Below, piece after piece: positions 7,882 to 16,373 of a stretch of 25,970 nt of DNA; the stretch's first letter is position 1; each line of letters begins with the position of its first letter. This DNA comes from Lachnospiraceae bacterium UBA6403 (GTDB taxonomy: Bacteria > Bacillota > Clostridia > Lachnospirales > Lachnospiraceae), in the NCBI GenBank assembly GCA_002437435.1, contig DJPV01000075.1, forward strand, positions 1 to 25,970, in the 5' to 3' direction. The notes below the pieces were generated by a model. The model saw only the letters and a list, made by a program, of their open reading frames with translations. It had not been told where the DNA came from and made no database searches. The position numbers were made by a program, and so were the translations under genes.

Positions 7882-8556
7882 ATGTTCTTATTTTGTAATG
7901 AGGATAAAAAGAAAAAAGAGAGACTAAATAGCGTGTTGAAGACAACACATAAGCTCATCAAAAAAAATGATATTAAGGATGTGAGAAAAAATCCTGTTTA
8001 TTCACTTATAAGAGCAATGTCAAATTATCATTTATATGATATAGTACGTGAATTGTATGAGGATGAAGAAGTTACAGATGTTCAAAGTATATACAAAGAT
8101 ATAGGAGAGTATTTAATTAATAGCGATAAACTTAACAATAGTAAGAGTTTTGAATTAGGAGAGAGCAATATTAATATAGATTTATCAAAAGATGCAATAT
8201 TGGTATGTGCGTGGAATAAAGAACGATTTGTTAATGCATTATTAAATATAGGGCAAAATGTAGGTAATTTATTTGAATATGACAAAATAAATCATATGGC
8301 CACATATATTTATCCTATAGGTTTAACAATTGTTTATAATGGAAATCATTCCACTTTGTCGGGCATTTTAAAGGGAGAAGGAACGATACAAGCAAATCAG
8401 ACATATGATCTTGTACCAACATATGATTATATGTATTTTGATGGTATTTATTTTAGAAATAAAATGAATGATGAAAAATTATATAAGGTAGCGAGATTTG
8501 AAATTGGTGCGTTATATGAAATTGGCAGAATATTAGCAGAAAATGGAATAAGATAA
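7882..8556 (+). CDS. DUF6710-like protein of unknown function
   Basis: A 224-residue protein, very AT-rich and lysine- and asparagine-rich. Two ATG codons lie side by side (7879 and 7882); the second is 6 bp from AGGAGG and is preferred. The N-terminal 60 residues are charged and helical. The C-terminal half holds the recognisable block WNKERFVNALLNIG, then HMATYIYPIGLTIVYNGNHS and a closing EIGALYEIGRIL. I associate this block with DUF6710, seen in accessory regions of Firmicutes; that family name is from memory and only moderately sure. No membrane segment or known catalytic motif is seen. It is translationally coupled to the helical-repeat protein before it, which suggests that the two work together. 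Confidence 0.6.
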   Translation: MFLFCNEDKKKKERLNSVLKTTHKLIKKNDIKDVRKNPVYSLIRAMSNYHLYDIVRELYEDEEVTDVQSIYKDIGEYLINSDKLNNSKSFELGESNINIDLSKDAILVCAWNKERFVNALLNIGQNVGNLFEYDKINHMATYIYPIGLTIVYNGNHSTLSGILKGEGTIQANQTYDLVPTYDYMYFDGIYFRNKMNDEKLYKVARFEIGALYEIGRILAENGIR

Positions 8557-8598
8557 ACTTCAATAATCATTTGGGCTAAGGTTAAAGAAGTTTATCTT
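8550..8598 (+). repeat. Perfect 12-bp inverted repeat over the stop codon
   Basis: AAGATAAACTTC (8550-8561, containing the stop codon of the DUF6710-like gene) pairs exactly with GAAGTTTATCTT (8587-8598). There is no T-run on the plus strand after it, so it is more likely an RNA-stabilising stem or an element boundary than a classic terminator. Confidence 0.55.
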
Positions 8599-8616
8599 AA
8601 TATAAGCAGAGCGGAA

Positions 8617-8736
8617 CTAATAATTGAACCAATTCATAGCATCCACATAATTCTGCAATCCGTTTTCTTTCAATGCGAATTTGGCATAAAGCATACATAA
8701 TGGGAGAACATCGAAAATAATTAGTAGAAAAAGCTC
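8617..8736 (-). other. Possible minus-strand gene remnant
   Basis: On the minus strand an open stretch of about 40 codons, with no start signal, ends ...FALKENGLQNYVDAMNWFNY at the stop codon 8617-8619. It reads like a genuine protein C-terminus but matches nothing I can name. It may be debris at the edge of the mobile region. Confidence 0.25.
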
Positions 8737-8768
8737 AAAAAGTGAGAATTATGCTAATTTCACTTTTT
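8737..8768. terminator. Bidirectional terminator
   Basis: AAAAAGTGA-G-AATT pairs with AATT-TCACTTTTT around a short ATGCT loop. A-runs and T-runs on both sides allow it to work in both directions, as expected between the convergent DUF6710-like gene and the MATE gene. Confidence 0.7.
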
Positions 8769-8867
8769 ACATTTTCCATCACAGAGTATAATGGTATAAA
8801 TTTCAGAGATTAACTGGGCATGAGTGTTTTACCATTTACGATACAACAGATAGATTCAGCATAGCTC

Positions 8868-10232
8868 CTAAAGTACTGGTTCTCGGCTTTTCTCCACCTT
8901 CTTCATATGTCTCACATATACGATAAACAGTGCACATCCGGTAAATATCCACGAAGCCACATATACATTCATCAGCCATTCAAATGTTGGCAGCAGGCGG
9001 AAGACCGTGCCGAGCCAGATCAGACGGAAGACAACCGTTCCTAAGATGGTGAAGATGGCTGGCTCCAGAGATTTGCCCATGCCACGAAGGGCGGCACTTT
9101 CAACCTCATAAGTAGTGGTCAGACCTTCCAGTGAGCAGACATGATACATACGAATCAGAGCGTAGGCAGCGACCGCTGAGCTTTTGGTGTAGATTCCAAC
9201 GAAAAAGTCACTCCATACGATGAAGATAACTGCGAGAATCTCAGTAAAGACAATGCCAAACAGCATATTTAACCAGAATACCTTTTTGCAGCGTTTGATG
9301 TTCCCTGCACCGTAGTTCTGGCTGGTGAAAGTGACAGTTGCCTGTGCAAACGCATTTGCAATGTCGTAGGTAAAATATTCAAAGTTAAGCGCAAGAGAAG
9401 AACCTGCGATCGCAAATTTGCCAAATGAATTAATACCACTCTGGATAAAAACATTCGAGATCGAGAAAATAGTCCCCTGAATACCGGATGGAATACCGAT
9501 CTGAAGGATCTTGCGCAGATACGGGCGGACGATCTTCATTCGATTGAACCGGAATGCAAATTCATCATCCCTGCGGTAAAGGTAGACTATGACCATAACA
9601 GCACTGATAATATTAGAGATTACAGTGGAAATGGCAACGCCGGCAACACCCAGATGAAAGCAGATGACAAGGATCAGGTTCAGGATGACATTTACGATAC
9701 CGGAGATGATGAGGTAGAACATCGGTCGTCTGGTATCGCCGAAGCTTCGCAGAATGGCAGATCCGAAATTATAAACGGTCATAAATGGAATACTTAAAAA
9801 ATAAATGCGGATATATAACAACGCTTCTGCAAGAACACCGGACGGAGTACCGGATAATTCCAGAATGATCCGGGCAGAGACAAAGCCCAGAGCCATAAGT
9901 CCAAGACCGAGAATCATGCCAAATGTCAGGATCGTATGTACCATATCATTAATCTTGTCACGCTGTTTCTGACCGATCAGATTGGCAAGGACAGCATTTG
10001 GGCCAACAGCCAGACCTACGATCAGGTTTACAAAGATACCGACCAGAGCCACACAGCTTCCGACTGCGGCGAGAGCATTATCCCCGGCAAATCTGCCGAC
10101 AACAGCCACATCTGCAGAGTTGAATAATTGCTGCAAAATGCTGCTGAATGCAAGCGGTAATGAAAAAAGGATCAACTTGCCGACTAATCCACCATTTAAC
10201 ATATCCATTTCTTTTGACTTTGCCATTTTCAT
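8868..10232 (-). CDS. MATE family multidrug/cation antiporter
   Basis: A 454-residue membrane protein with about 12 hydrophobic segments arranged as two similar halves of six, the MATE fold. It would export cationic drugs or metabolites in exchange for Na+ or H+. Typical sequences include GLVGKLILFSLPLAFSSILQQLFNSAD at the start, the FAGDNALAAVGS loop, and FGDTRRPMFYLIISGIVNVILN. The second half begins near residue 235 (LQIGIPSGIQGT). The start at 10232 has AAGGA 8 bp upstream; a second ATG two codons later is also possible. The gene is complete. It diverges from the ECF sigma operon across 158 bp, so a regulatory link is possible but not shown. The substrate cannot be told from sequence. Confidence 0.93.
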   Translation of the reverse strand: MKMAKSKEMDMLNGGLVGKLILFSLPLAFSSILQQLFNSADVAVVGRFAGDNALAAVGSCVALVGIFVNLIVGLAVGPNAVLANLIGQKQRDKINDMVHTILTFGMILGLGLMALGFVSARIILELSGTPSGVLAEALLYIRIYFLSIPFMTVYNFGSAILRSFGDTRRPMFYLIISGIVNVILNLILVICFHLGVAGVAISTVISNIISAVMVIVYLYRRDDEFAFRFNRMKIVRPYLRKILQIGIPSGIQGTIFSISNVFIQSGINSFGKFAIAGSSLALNFEYFTYDIANAFAQATVTFTSQNYGAGNIKRCKKVFWLNMLFGIVFTEILAVIFIVWSDFFVGIYTKSSAVAAYALIRMYHVCSLEGLTTTYEVESAALRGMGKSLEPAIFTILGTVVFRLIWLGTVFRLLPTFEWLMNVYVASWIFTGCALFIVYVRHMKKVEKSREPVL

Positions 10233-10305
10233 ATCTGTAATCCTTCAATAATTTTCTACACATTTTTTATTCATTTAGAAGCAGAATCTATTTAAACACC
10301 ATCGA

Positions 10306-10325
10306 CAAATATCGTCAAGACGGAT
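10306..10325. promoter_or_regulatory. Near-palindrome in the MATE-sigma divergent gap
   Basis: ATATCGTC and GACGGATAT face each other across two bases in the middle of the 158-bp gap between the divergent MATE and sigma genes. It is a plausible operator half-way between the two promoters, but no family can be assigned. Confidence 0.3.
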
Positions 10326-10348
10326 ATGATAAAAAATATAAATTTTTC

Positions 10349-10377
10349 TGTAACGTTTTTAGAGGAGCGTTGTCATA
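10349..10377 (+). promoter_or_regulatory. Candidate ECF-type promoter of the sigma operon
   Basis: TGTAAC (10349-10354), 17 bp, then GTCATA (10372-10377). The AAC core of the -35 element is typical of promoters read by group IV (ECF) sigma factors, which commonly activate their own operon. The -10 match is only fair. Confidence 0.35.
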
Positions 10378-10390
10378 TAAGTGATGGGAG

Positions 10391-10894
10391 GTGAATAAGC
10401 AATTGGTACCAATAGAAGAAATCTACAATAACTATTACACAGACCTGTATCGGTATGCCCTCGCGTTAAGTAAAAATGCACATATAGCGGAAGATATTAC
10501 GCAAGAGACATTTATGAATGCTATAAAGGCAGTAGACCGATTCAAGGGTGACTGCGATATTCGCGTATGGTTGTGCCAGATTGCAAAGAATACTTATTTT
10601 ACTTATGTGAAAAAACAGAAACGGGAAACGGCTGAACCGGATGAGACACTGACAGAACAGGCTTCGGATCATGATTTTGTCAAAGACACCGTGGACAGAG
10701 AGCAGGCGATGAAGATTCATCAATTGGTTCATAATCTGAGTGAGCCATATAAGGAAGTATTCAATCTGAGAGTATTTGGCGAACTGCCATTTCGGGAAAT
10801 TGCAGTAATATTTGGAAAAACAGAGAGCTGGGCGCGGGTGACATATCATCGTGCAAGGCTGTTGATCATGAATGAAATGGAGGAATTATCTTGA
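10391..10894 (+). CDS. ECF (group IV) RNA polymerase sigma factor
   Basis: A sigma-70 family factor of up to 167 residues that would redirect RNA polymerase under envelope or other stress. Region 2 spans about residues 10-78 (DLYRYALALSKN...EDITQETFMNAI...RVWLCQIAKNTYFTYVKKQKR) and region 4 about 105-160 (LSEPYKEVFNLRVFGELPFREIAVIFGKTESWARVTYHRAR). There is no region 1 or 3. The start is uncertain: GTG 10391 overlaps the GGGAGGTG ribosome site, so TTG 10403, 11 bp further on, is the better placed start and would shorten the protein by four residues. The gene overlaps the anti-sigma gene by four bases, the classic sigma/anti-sigma arrangement. Confidence 0.92.
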   Translation: MNKQLVPIEEIYNNYYTDLYRYALALSKNAHIAEDITQETFMNAIKAVDRFKGDCDIRVWLCQIAKNTYFTYVKKQKRETAEPDETLTEQASDHDFVKDTVDREQAMKIHQLVHNLSEPYKEVFNLRVFGELPFREIAVIFGKTESWARVTYHRARLLIMNEMEELS

Positions 10895-11598
10895 AAAAAG
10901 AATGTGAAATGATAAATGATCTGCTTCCTTTATATATAGATGGGGTTTGCAGCGAAGAAAGTAAGAGATTAGTAGAAGAACATATGAAGACCTGCGATGC
11001 CTGCAGAAAGACTGCGGAGCAGATGAAGTCAGACCTTGTCCTGCCGATGAAGGACAGTGCGGATGTAAAAGGATTCCGCAAATTCATAAACAAAAAGGTC
11101 TGGATAAGGGCTTTGATCATTATCGTGATATTTGCTGTTTTGTGGATAGCCGGTAACTGGGCGGTTACTTCACACTGGTCGGAGGTGTGGCCGGAGATTG
11201 GTGCGGAGGGTATTCAGGAAAATGTGGAAGTAGTCGAGATGGATGGAGCGTTATATCTGCATCAGTCTGATCTCTTAGGCGGTGGACAGATCGTGACGAT
11301 CAGCACAGGAGAGGAACTGGAAAATGGAATTGTAAGATTTTATCTTGGTGAACAGGGACTGACTTCCCTTGATCCAACCAGTCAGAGCAGATCATGGCAG
11401 CTTACAGAAAGCTATCATGCACTTGGTGGACATCGCGAAGGTGCCACTATAACATCAGTATTTGCATCTGGTGATGAGGAAGCGGCAGAGGACTTACCGG
11501 TGATCCGGAAGGTAGTTTACTGCCATAAAGATGGAACGGAAGTGGCTGTTTTATGGGAAGAAGGACAGGAGCCTAAGGTTTTAAAGGCACAGAAATAA
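10891..11598 (+). CDS. Zinc-finger (zf-HC2) transmembrane anti-sigma factor
   Basis: A 235-residue protein starting with TTG inside the TTGA that also holds the sigma stop codon. Residues 1-45 form an anti-sigma zinc-binding domain with the HxxxCxxC signature H31-C35-C38 and a nearby C20; this would hold the sigma factor at the membrane. A single membrane helix follows (about 71-93, WIRALIIIVIFAVLWIAG). Residues 94-235 lie outside the cell and resemble no sensor domain I recognise; they are mostly beta-strand-like. The signal could be sensed there or by proteolysis of the anti-sigma factor. Coupled translation with the sigma gene keeps the two at fixed ratio. Confidence 0.85.
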   Translation: MKKECEMINDLLPLYIDGVCSEESKRLVEEHMKTCDACRKTAEQMKSDLVLPMKDSADVKGFRKFINKKVWIRALIIIVIFAVLWIAGNWAVTSHWSEVWPEIGAEGIQENVEVVEMDGALYLHQSDLLGGGQIVTISTGEELENGIVRFYLGEQGLTSLDPTSQSRSWQLTESYHALGGHREGATITSVFASGDEEAAEDLPVIRKVVYCHKDGTEVAVLWEEGQEPKVLKAQK

Positions 11599-11625
11599 TA
11601 CTATATTTGACGAAAGTCAGCATAG

Positions 11626-11668
11626 AAAGCGGTCTTTGGGAATACGTTTATTCTACAGACCGCTTTTT
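11626..11668 (+). terminator. Rho-independent terminator of the sigma operon
   Basis: AAAGCGGTCT (11626-11635) pairs perfectly with AGACCGCTTT (11657-11666) around a 21-nt loop and runs into T5. It ends the sigma/anti-sigma operon. Confidence 0.85.
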
Positions 11669-11710
11669 GCTTTGTAGAAATACAACATTAAATATTATTA
11701 ATGTGATATT

Positions 11711-11751
11711 AATGTTAGATTTAACATTTTTTGCGGATGCTGTGTTATACT
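11711..11751 (+). promoter_or_regulatory. Promoter of the phospholipid operon with overlapping palindrome
   Basis: TTAACA (11721-11726) and TATACT (11746-11751, with an extended TGN) form a promoter with a slightly long spacer. A perfect 7-bp palindrome, AATGTTA-gatt-TAACATT (11711-11728), covers the -35 box and could be an operator. ATTAATGT is also repeated directly just upstream. Confidence 0.45.
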
Positions 11752-11833
11752 GGAGCAGGTCTTGGCAAAGACATGGTAAAGAAACAGTAAAAAAGATTTA
11801 TCTATAGAGCAGTGATACTGGAAATGAGGGATT

Positions 11834-12877
11834 ATGGAGAGTAAGAAAAAATGGATATTTAATATAATATTTTTGCTTCTGATCTTTGCAGCAACCCTTT
11901 ATGGTGTGTTTCACGGCAAGGATATGGGGCAGATCGTCGAAATAATTAAAACTGTGAATCCGTTTTGGTTGATTCCCGGCGTTATCTGTGTAATAATCTT
12001 TATATGGGGAGAATCTATTATTATTCATTATCTGATGCATTCACTTGGAATAAAGGTAAAGAAATGGACATGTTTTTTATTTTCGTCTGTTGGCTTTTTC
12101 TTTTGTTGTATTACTCCGTCTGCATCGGGCGGTCAGCCGGCACAGGTTTACTATATGAAGAAAGAGGATATTCCGATTCCGATATCAACGATGGTGTTGT
12201 TGATCATAACGATCATTTATAAATTGGTACTGGTTCTGATCGGAGCTGCAATGGTTCTTTTTGGACAGGGATTTATCCATCAATATCTGTCGGATGTGAC
12301 ATTCTGGTTTTATCTCGGAATGGGATTAAATGTAGTGTGTGTGGCGGTTATGATTGTATTTGCATTTCATCCGAATCTTGCGAAGTCAATTATGATCAAA
12401 GGGCATATTTTGTTAGAAAGAATCCATATATTAAAACATAGAAAATCAAGAGCAAAAAAGCTGGTTCAGTCGATGGATCAGTACTGGGGAGCTGCTGTTT
12501 ATCTGCAGAAAAATAAAAAGGTACTGATCGTTGTATTCCTGATCACGACGGTACAGCGGTTTGCATTATTTGCAGCAACCTGGTTTGTATATCTTGCATT
12601 TGGATTGAAGGGTACGTCGGCGTTTACCGTGATACTTCTTCAGGGCTCAATCGCGGTTGCAGTTGATATGCTTCCACTTCCGGGTGGAATGGGAATCAGC
12701 GAGAAGATATTCCTTGATATCTTCCTTCCGGTATTTGGAAGTACGCTGCTCCTGCCGGGCATGGTATTGTCCCGTGGACTTGGCTATTATACAGAATTGA
12801 TCCTTAGTGCGGTACTTACGATTGTTGCGAATTTTACTATTGGAAGAAAAAAGAAAAGTGTGGTAGAGAAATGTTAG
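11834..12877 (+). CDS. YbhN/AglD-type flippase-like membrane protein
   Basis: A 347-residue polytopic membrane protein of the lysylphosphatidylglycerol synthase TM-region/UPF0104 superfamily. Members move lipid-linked or phospholipid substrates across the membrane or form the flippase half of MprF. Family marks are visible: ITPSASGGQPAQ in the first third and LPLPGGMGISE near residue 270, with about eight hydrophobic segments. No aminoacyl-transferase domain follows, so it is not full MprF. It overlaps the start of pssA by seven bases and heads an operon making phosphatidylethanolamine, so handling of a phospholipid such as PE or PS is a reasonable inference. Ribosome site: GAGGGA before ATG 11834. 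Confidence 0.82.
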   Translation: MESKKKWIFNIIFLLLIFAATLYGVFHGKDMGQIVEIIKTVNPFWLIPGVICVIIFIWGESIIIHYLMHSLGIKVKKWTCFLFSSVGFFFCCITPSASGGQPAQVYYMKKEDIPIPISTMVLLIITIIYKLVLVLIGAAMVLFGQGFIHQYLSDVTFWFYLGMGLNVVCVAVMIVFAFHPNLAKSIMIKGHILLERIHILKHRKSRAKKLVQSMDQYWGAAVYLQKNKKVLIVVFLITTVQRFALFAATWFVYLAFGLKGTSAFTVILLQGSIAVAVDMLPLPGGMGISEKIFLDIFLPVFGSTLLLPGMVLSRGLGYYTELILSAVLTIVANFTIGRKKKSVVEKC

Positions 12878-13491
12878 GTGTTTATGATTATACAGTAATT
12901 CTTACATATATCAGCCTGATGGTGTCCATCGGTGGTATGTTATTTTCATTAAATGGTGACTGCCGAACGGCACTTGTATGTCTGGCGATTTCCGGTCTGT
13001 GTGATATGTTTGACGGTAAAGTAGCACGGACAAAGAAAGATCGTACAGAGGTTGAAAAGCGATTTGGAATCCAGATTGATTCGCTGGCAGATATTGTCTG
13101 CTTCGGAGTTTCGCCGGCAATCCTTTGCTACAGCATGGGAATGCGTGGCTTAACGGGAATTGCGATTCTGTTATTCTATGTGCTGGCAGGGCTGATCCGT
13201 CTGGCATGGTTCAATGTTTCTGAAGAAGGCAGACAGGATGAGACGGATGAGAAACGCAAATATTATCAGGGACTTCCAATCACATCTATGGCGGTGCTTC
13301 TGCCGCTTCTGGCAGTATTTAAGCCGATGCTTGGCAGACGCGAATTTATGCTCAGTCTTCATGCGCTGGTACTGTTAGTAGGACTGTTATTTATTACAAA
13401 TTTCAAATTCCGTAAACCAAAGAACCGCACGCTTGCAATCATTGTTGGCATTGTGACATTGGCTGTACTTCGGATGCTTCATATATGGTAG
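12871..13491 (+). CDS. pssA: CDP-diacylglycerol-serine O-phosphatidyltransferase
   Basis: A 206-residue integral membrane enzyme that joins CDP-diacylglycerol and serine to give phosphatidylserine and CMP. The CDP-alcohol phosphatidyltransferase signature is complete: D45-x2-D48-G49-x2-A52-R53, then G66-x3-D70-x3-D74 (FGIQIDSLAD). This spacing and the IQIDSLAD wording are typical of the Gram-positive PssA subclass. Six or so membrane segments surround it. It overlaps the upstream flippase-like gene by seven bases and is followed 22 bp later by psd, whose product uses phosphatidylserine. That context separates it from phosphatidylglycerophosphate synthase, the main alternative. Confidence 0.93.
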   Translation: MLGVYDYTVILTYISLMVSIGGMLFSLNGDCRTALVCLAISGLCDMFDGKVARTKKDRTEVEKRFGIQIDSLADIVCFGVSPAILCYSMGMRGLTGIAILLFYVLAGLIRLAWFNVSEEGRQDETDEKRKYYQGLPITSMAVLLPLLAVFKPMLGRREFMLSLHALVLLVGLLFITNFKFRKPKNRTLAIIVGIVTLAVLRMLHIW

Positions 13492-13513
13492 GAGAAGGAT
13501 TGGAGAGAAGAAA

Positions 13514-14401
13514 ATGTGTATCGTGTATATAGATCGAAAAGGACATAAACGACAGGGTGAGACCGGTCAGGATCGCCTGCTTGCATTTATCTACGGACAT
13601 GCTGTGACAAGATGTCTGATCCGTCCTTTTCTGTCACCGATAGTGTCCCGCATAGGCGGGGCATTTTTGGATACACGGATTTCCGGATTTTTTGTTCCTG
13701 GCTTTGTAAAGAAAAATGGTATCGATCTGTCTTTATATGAGAAACAGACATTTGATTCCTATAATGATTTCTTCACCAGAAAGATCAAGGCAGAAGAACG
13801 ACCGGTTACCCCGGATACAAATACGCTGGTCAGTCCAAGTGATGGCAAGGTCAGTGTGTATAAAATTCATGAAAATGGACATTTCCGCATTAAACATACC
13901 GAATATACATTGGAACAGCTATTGCAGGATAAGAAGCTGGCTGAGCGGTATCTGGACGGACATATCTATGTGATCCGATTGACGGTAGATGATTATCACA
14001 GGTATTGTTATGCGGCAGATGGCAGAAAGTCCGGACAGCGGAAGATCGCAGGAATCCTGCATACGGTGAATCCGGTTGCAAATGATGTCTGCCCGATCTA
14101 CAAGATGAATTCCAGAGAGTATTGTCTGATAAAGACAGAGCAGTTTGGAACGCTTCTTCAGATGGAAGTCGGGGCTTTGATGGTTGGAAAGATCAGTAAC
14201 GATCAGCAAGGTTCGGGATGTGTTCATAAAGGTGCTGAAAAAGGACGATTTGAATTTGGAGGTTCAACGATCATTCTGCTGACACAGAAGGATGTCGTGC
14301 TGCCGGATCAGGATTTATTAGAAAATACCAGAGCAGGGATGGAAACATTGGTGAAAATGGGAGAGCAGATCGGAAGATCAGCAAACCGTTCGGATGTATA
14401 A
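13514..14401 (+). CDS. psd: Phosphatidylserine decarboxylase proenzyme
   Basis: A 295-residue pyruvoyl-dependent decarboxylase that turns phosphatidylserine into phosphatidylethanolamine. The proenzyme self-cleaves between G250 and S251 in the FGGST motif (248-252), leaving a beta chain and a short alpha chain whose serine becomes the pyruvoyl group. The expected D/H/H set is present: D110 (SPSDG), H162 (DDYHRY) and H183 (LHTVNPVA). The N-terminus has an amphipathic/hydrophobic stretch for membrane contact. The usual LGST is here GGST, which still has the scissile G-S. Ribosome site: GGAGAG before ATG 13514. With pssA it makes a complete two-step PE pathway. Confidence 0.95.
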   Translation: MCIVYIDRKGHKRQGETGQDRLLAFIYGHAVTRCLIRPFLSPIVSRIGGAFLDTRISGFFVPGFVKKNGIDLSLYEKQTFDSYNDFFTRKIKAEERPVTPDTNTLVSPSDGKVSVYKIHENGHFRIKHTEYTLEQLLQDKKLAERYLDGHIYVIRLTVDDYHRYCYAADGRKSGQRKIAGILHTVNPVANDVCPIYKMNSREYCLIKTEQFGTLLQMEVGALMVGKISNDQQGSGCVHKGAEKGRFEFGGSTIILLTQKDVVLPDQDLLENTRAGMETLVKMGEQIGRSANRSDV

Positions 14402-14446
14402 TTGGAGATACAGATATAAATAGAAAGAATTGTCAGGTGATAATAA

Positions 14447-14737
14447 ATGAAACCAAGATCAGAAGCAGGTAAAAACTTATATCAGATGATGCTTGACCGG
14501 GGATACCCGGCGGAATTCTGCGAGGCTATAACACAGAATCTGAATACAGATTTTACAGCCGGTCGCATGATCGGCTATTTGTCACATTATCAGACTCTTC
14601 CAATGGAGGAGGTAGTAGATGAGATGCTCGCGATCCTCACAGACCGCAACCGTATTATGCAGAAAAAAGAACTGGAGCGGAACAATGCCAGGTGGAATGA
14701 GTACCTGGCGAATGGCATTTCCTCTGATGAGGAGTAA
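14447..14737 (+). CDS. Small conserved-looking protein, unknown function
   Basis: A 96-residue, charged, helical protein starting 45 bp after psd with CAGGTG before ATG 14447. It has no membrane segment and no motif I recognise; the sequence (MKPRSEAGKNLYQMMLDRGYPAEFCEAI...) looks like a globular helical bundle ending in an acidic tail. It is probably the last gene of the phospholipid operon. Its stop codon is followed within four bases by the left arm of palindrome copy 1, which would form the end of the transcript. Confidence 0.6.
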   Translation: MKPRSEAGKNLYQMMLDRGYPAEFCEAITQNLNTDFTAGRMIGYLSHYQTLPMEEVVDEMLAILTDRNRIMQKKELERNNARWNEYLANGISSDEE

Positions 14738-14740
14738 TGC

Positions 14741-14961
14741 AGAGATTCAGATATATCTATTTACAACAATACCCCTATTGAATAACACACTACGATTTCT
14801 GTTCGGGGCACATGCCTGATCCGTAAATGCTCCTGTGCAAACTCGCCCTTTGGGCTCAAACATGCACCCGCATTTACTGGCAATGTGCATTCTCACAACG
14901 AAATCTCGTTCATGTTATGTCAATAGGGGTATTATTATAAATATAAAATATCTGAATCTCT
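14741..14961 (+). repeat. Giant palindrome element, copy 1
   Basis: A 221-bp imperfect palindrome. Outer arms: GAGATTCAGATAT near the left end with ATATCTGAATCTC at the right end, and AATACCCCTATTGA (14769-14782) exactly complementary to TCAATAGGGGTATT (about 14920-14933). The core (about 14796-14903) pairs GCACAT...GTAAATGC with GCATTTAC...ATGTGC and ends in an inner hairpin GCCC-TTT-GGGC. T6 follows at 14964-14969, so it may also terminate the phospholipid operon. The arms differ in sequence from those of the other copies. Confidence 0.85.
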
Positions 14962-14978
14962 TGTTTTTTGTAACAGTA

Positions 14979-15018
14979 TGTATATATCAAAGCGCGTGCC
15001 CGTCATTTGATATATACA
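14979..15018. repeat. Perfect 13-bp inverted repeat
   Basis: TGTATATATCAAA (14979-14991) pairs exactly with TTTGATATATACA (15006-15018) around a G+C-rich 14-nt loop. It lies in the 3' region of the minus-strand symporter gene. No clean T-run follows on either strand, so it may be an RNA-stabilising stem or a binding site. Confidence 0.6.
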
Positions 15019-15050
15019 GGCTATAACAAAAAAGCGAGAGATTATAGGTT

Positions 15051-16373
15051 TTAGCCGATTCCGCCTAATACGATTCCAAGTATTAAAACCAGAATGCAGA
15101 TCGGGCAGTAGACATATTTACAGATTGGCAGGAATTTGTCGGTGAACTTCTTTTCACGTCCAAGGTTTACCTGCTCCTCTACATATTTCTTACCGCATAC
15201 CCAGAAGAACATAATTCCGGCAAGTCCTGCACCAAGTGGGCAGATATAGATGGACAGAACATCCATCCAGCCGGATACGATTCCCTGAATACAGATGGAT
15301 ACGATTACGCCGATTCCGGCGATCACACCACAGGATAACTTACGATTTAATCCGAGCTTTTCCTGAATCGTTGCAATCGGAGCTTCGTACAGATTGATCA
15401 GTGAGGACAAGCCCGCAAAGAATACTGCAACGAAGAAGATCATGGCGATGATATGTCCGCCCGGCATGGATTTGAACAGGGCAGGCAGATAGATGAACAT
15501 AAGTCCCGGACCTCCCTGATCTAATTGAGCACCGGTCGTTGCCATAACCGGGATAATAACGAGAGCGGCAAGTAATGCAGCGATCGTATCAAATAAAGCA
15601 ACCTGTCCTGCAGCTTCCGGTATATTTTCTTCATCCGGCAGATAAGAACCATAGATCAGTGTTCCATTTCCTGCAACGGACAGAGAGAAGAATGCCTGAC
15701 CAAGTGCATAGATCCATGTTTTTGGACTGGCAAGGACTTTAGGTTCGATGCGGAAGATATATTTATATCCTTCAGCAGCGCCCCGCTGGCAGGCGGTATA
15801 GATCGCAAGGATGATAAACAGGATAAAGAACAGAGGCATCAGTATCTTATTTGCCTTTTCGATTCCATTTCCTATACCAAACATAAGAATGATGATGCCG
15901 ATAGCAAGTGCAATGATCTGCCACAGGTTATTACCGAATGCAGAAGCAGTTGAGCCAAATGCTGCACCAAAAGAATCTATATTTTCCGGTGCAAGTGTTG
16001 AACCGGTAAAAGCACCGATCATATATTTTAAGATCCAGCCCATAACGACCGTATATCCGATCGCCATGGCAAGTGCGCCAAGTACCGGTATAAAGCCAAG
16101 AATTTCACCAAGCTTTCGTTTGCCCTTTGTTCCACAGGCATAGCCGAAAGCATCGACCGGACCGGATTTTGTAGCACGACCAAAACTCATTTCGCCGATC
16201 ACACCGGTAAAACCGATCAGGATAACGAATATGAAGTAAGGGATCAGATAAGAGCCTCCGCCATAGAGAGATACTCTGGTTGGAAACATCCAGATATTAC
16301 CCATGCCGACCGCTGAGCCGATACAGGCGAGGACAAATCCCCATTTGTTGTTAAATGATTCTCGCTTTTTCAT
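15051..16373 (-). CDS. Sodium:neurotransmitter symporter (NSS/SNF) family transporter
   Basis: A 440-residue, about 11-helix membrane protein of the LeuT fold that takes up an amino acid or similar solute together with Na+. The unwound helix 1 with sodium and substrate contacts is clear (IGSAVGMGNIWMFP, residues 18-31), followed by GGGSYLIPYF and the EMSFGR segment. The protein has the length of the 11-helix bacterial NSS subgroup. It stands alone on the minus strand; GAAGGAG precedes ATG 16373. The substrate cannot be deduced; indole, tyrosine and branched-chain amino acid carriers are all in this family. Confidence 0.93.
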   Translation of the reverse strand: MKKRESFNNKWGFVLACIGSAVGMGNIWMFPTRVSLYGGGSYLIPYFIFVILIGFTGVIGEMSFGRATKSGPVDAFGYACGTKGKRKLGEILGFIPVLGALAMAIGYTVVMGWILKYMIGAFTGSTLAPENIDSFGAAFGSTASAFGNNLWQIIALAIGIIILMFGIGNGIEKANKILMPLFFILFIILAIYTACQRGAAEGYKYIFRIEPKVLASPKTWIYALGQAFFSLSVAGNGTLIYGSYLPDEENIPEAAGQVALFDTIAALLAALVIIPVMATTGAQLDQGGPGLMFIYLPALFKSMPGGHIIAMIFFVAVFFAGLSSLINLYEAPIATIQEKLGLNRKLSCGVIAGIGVIVSICIQGIVSGWMDVLSIYICPLGAGLAGIMFFWVCGKKYVEEQVNLGREKKFTDKFLPICKYVYCPICILVLILGIVLGGIG

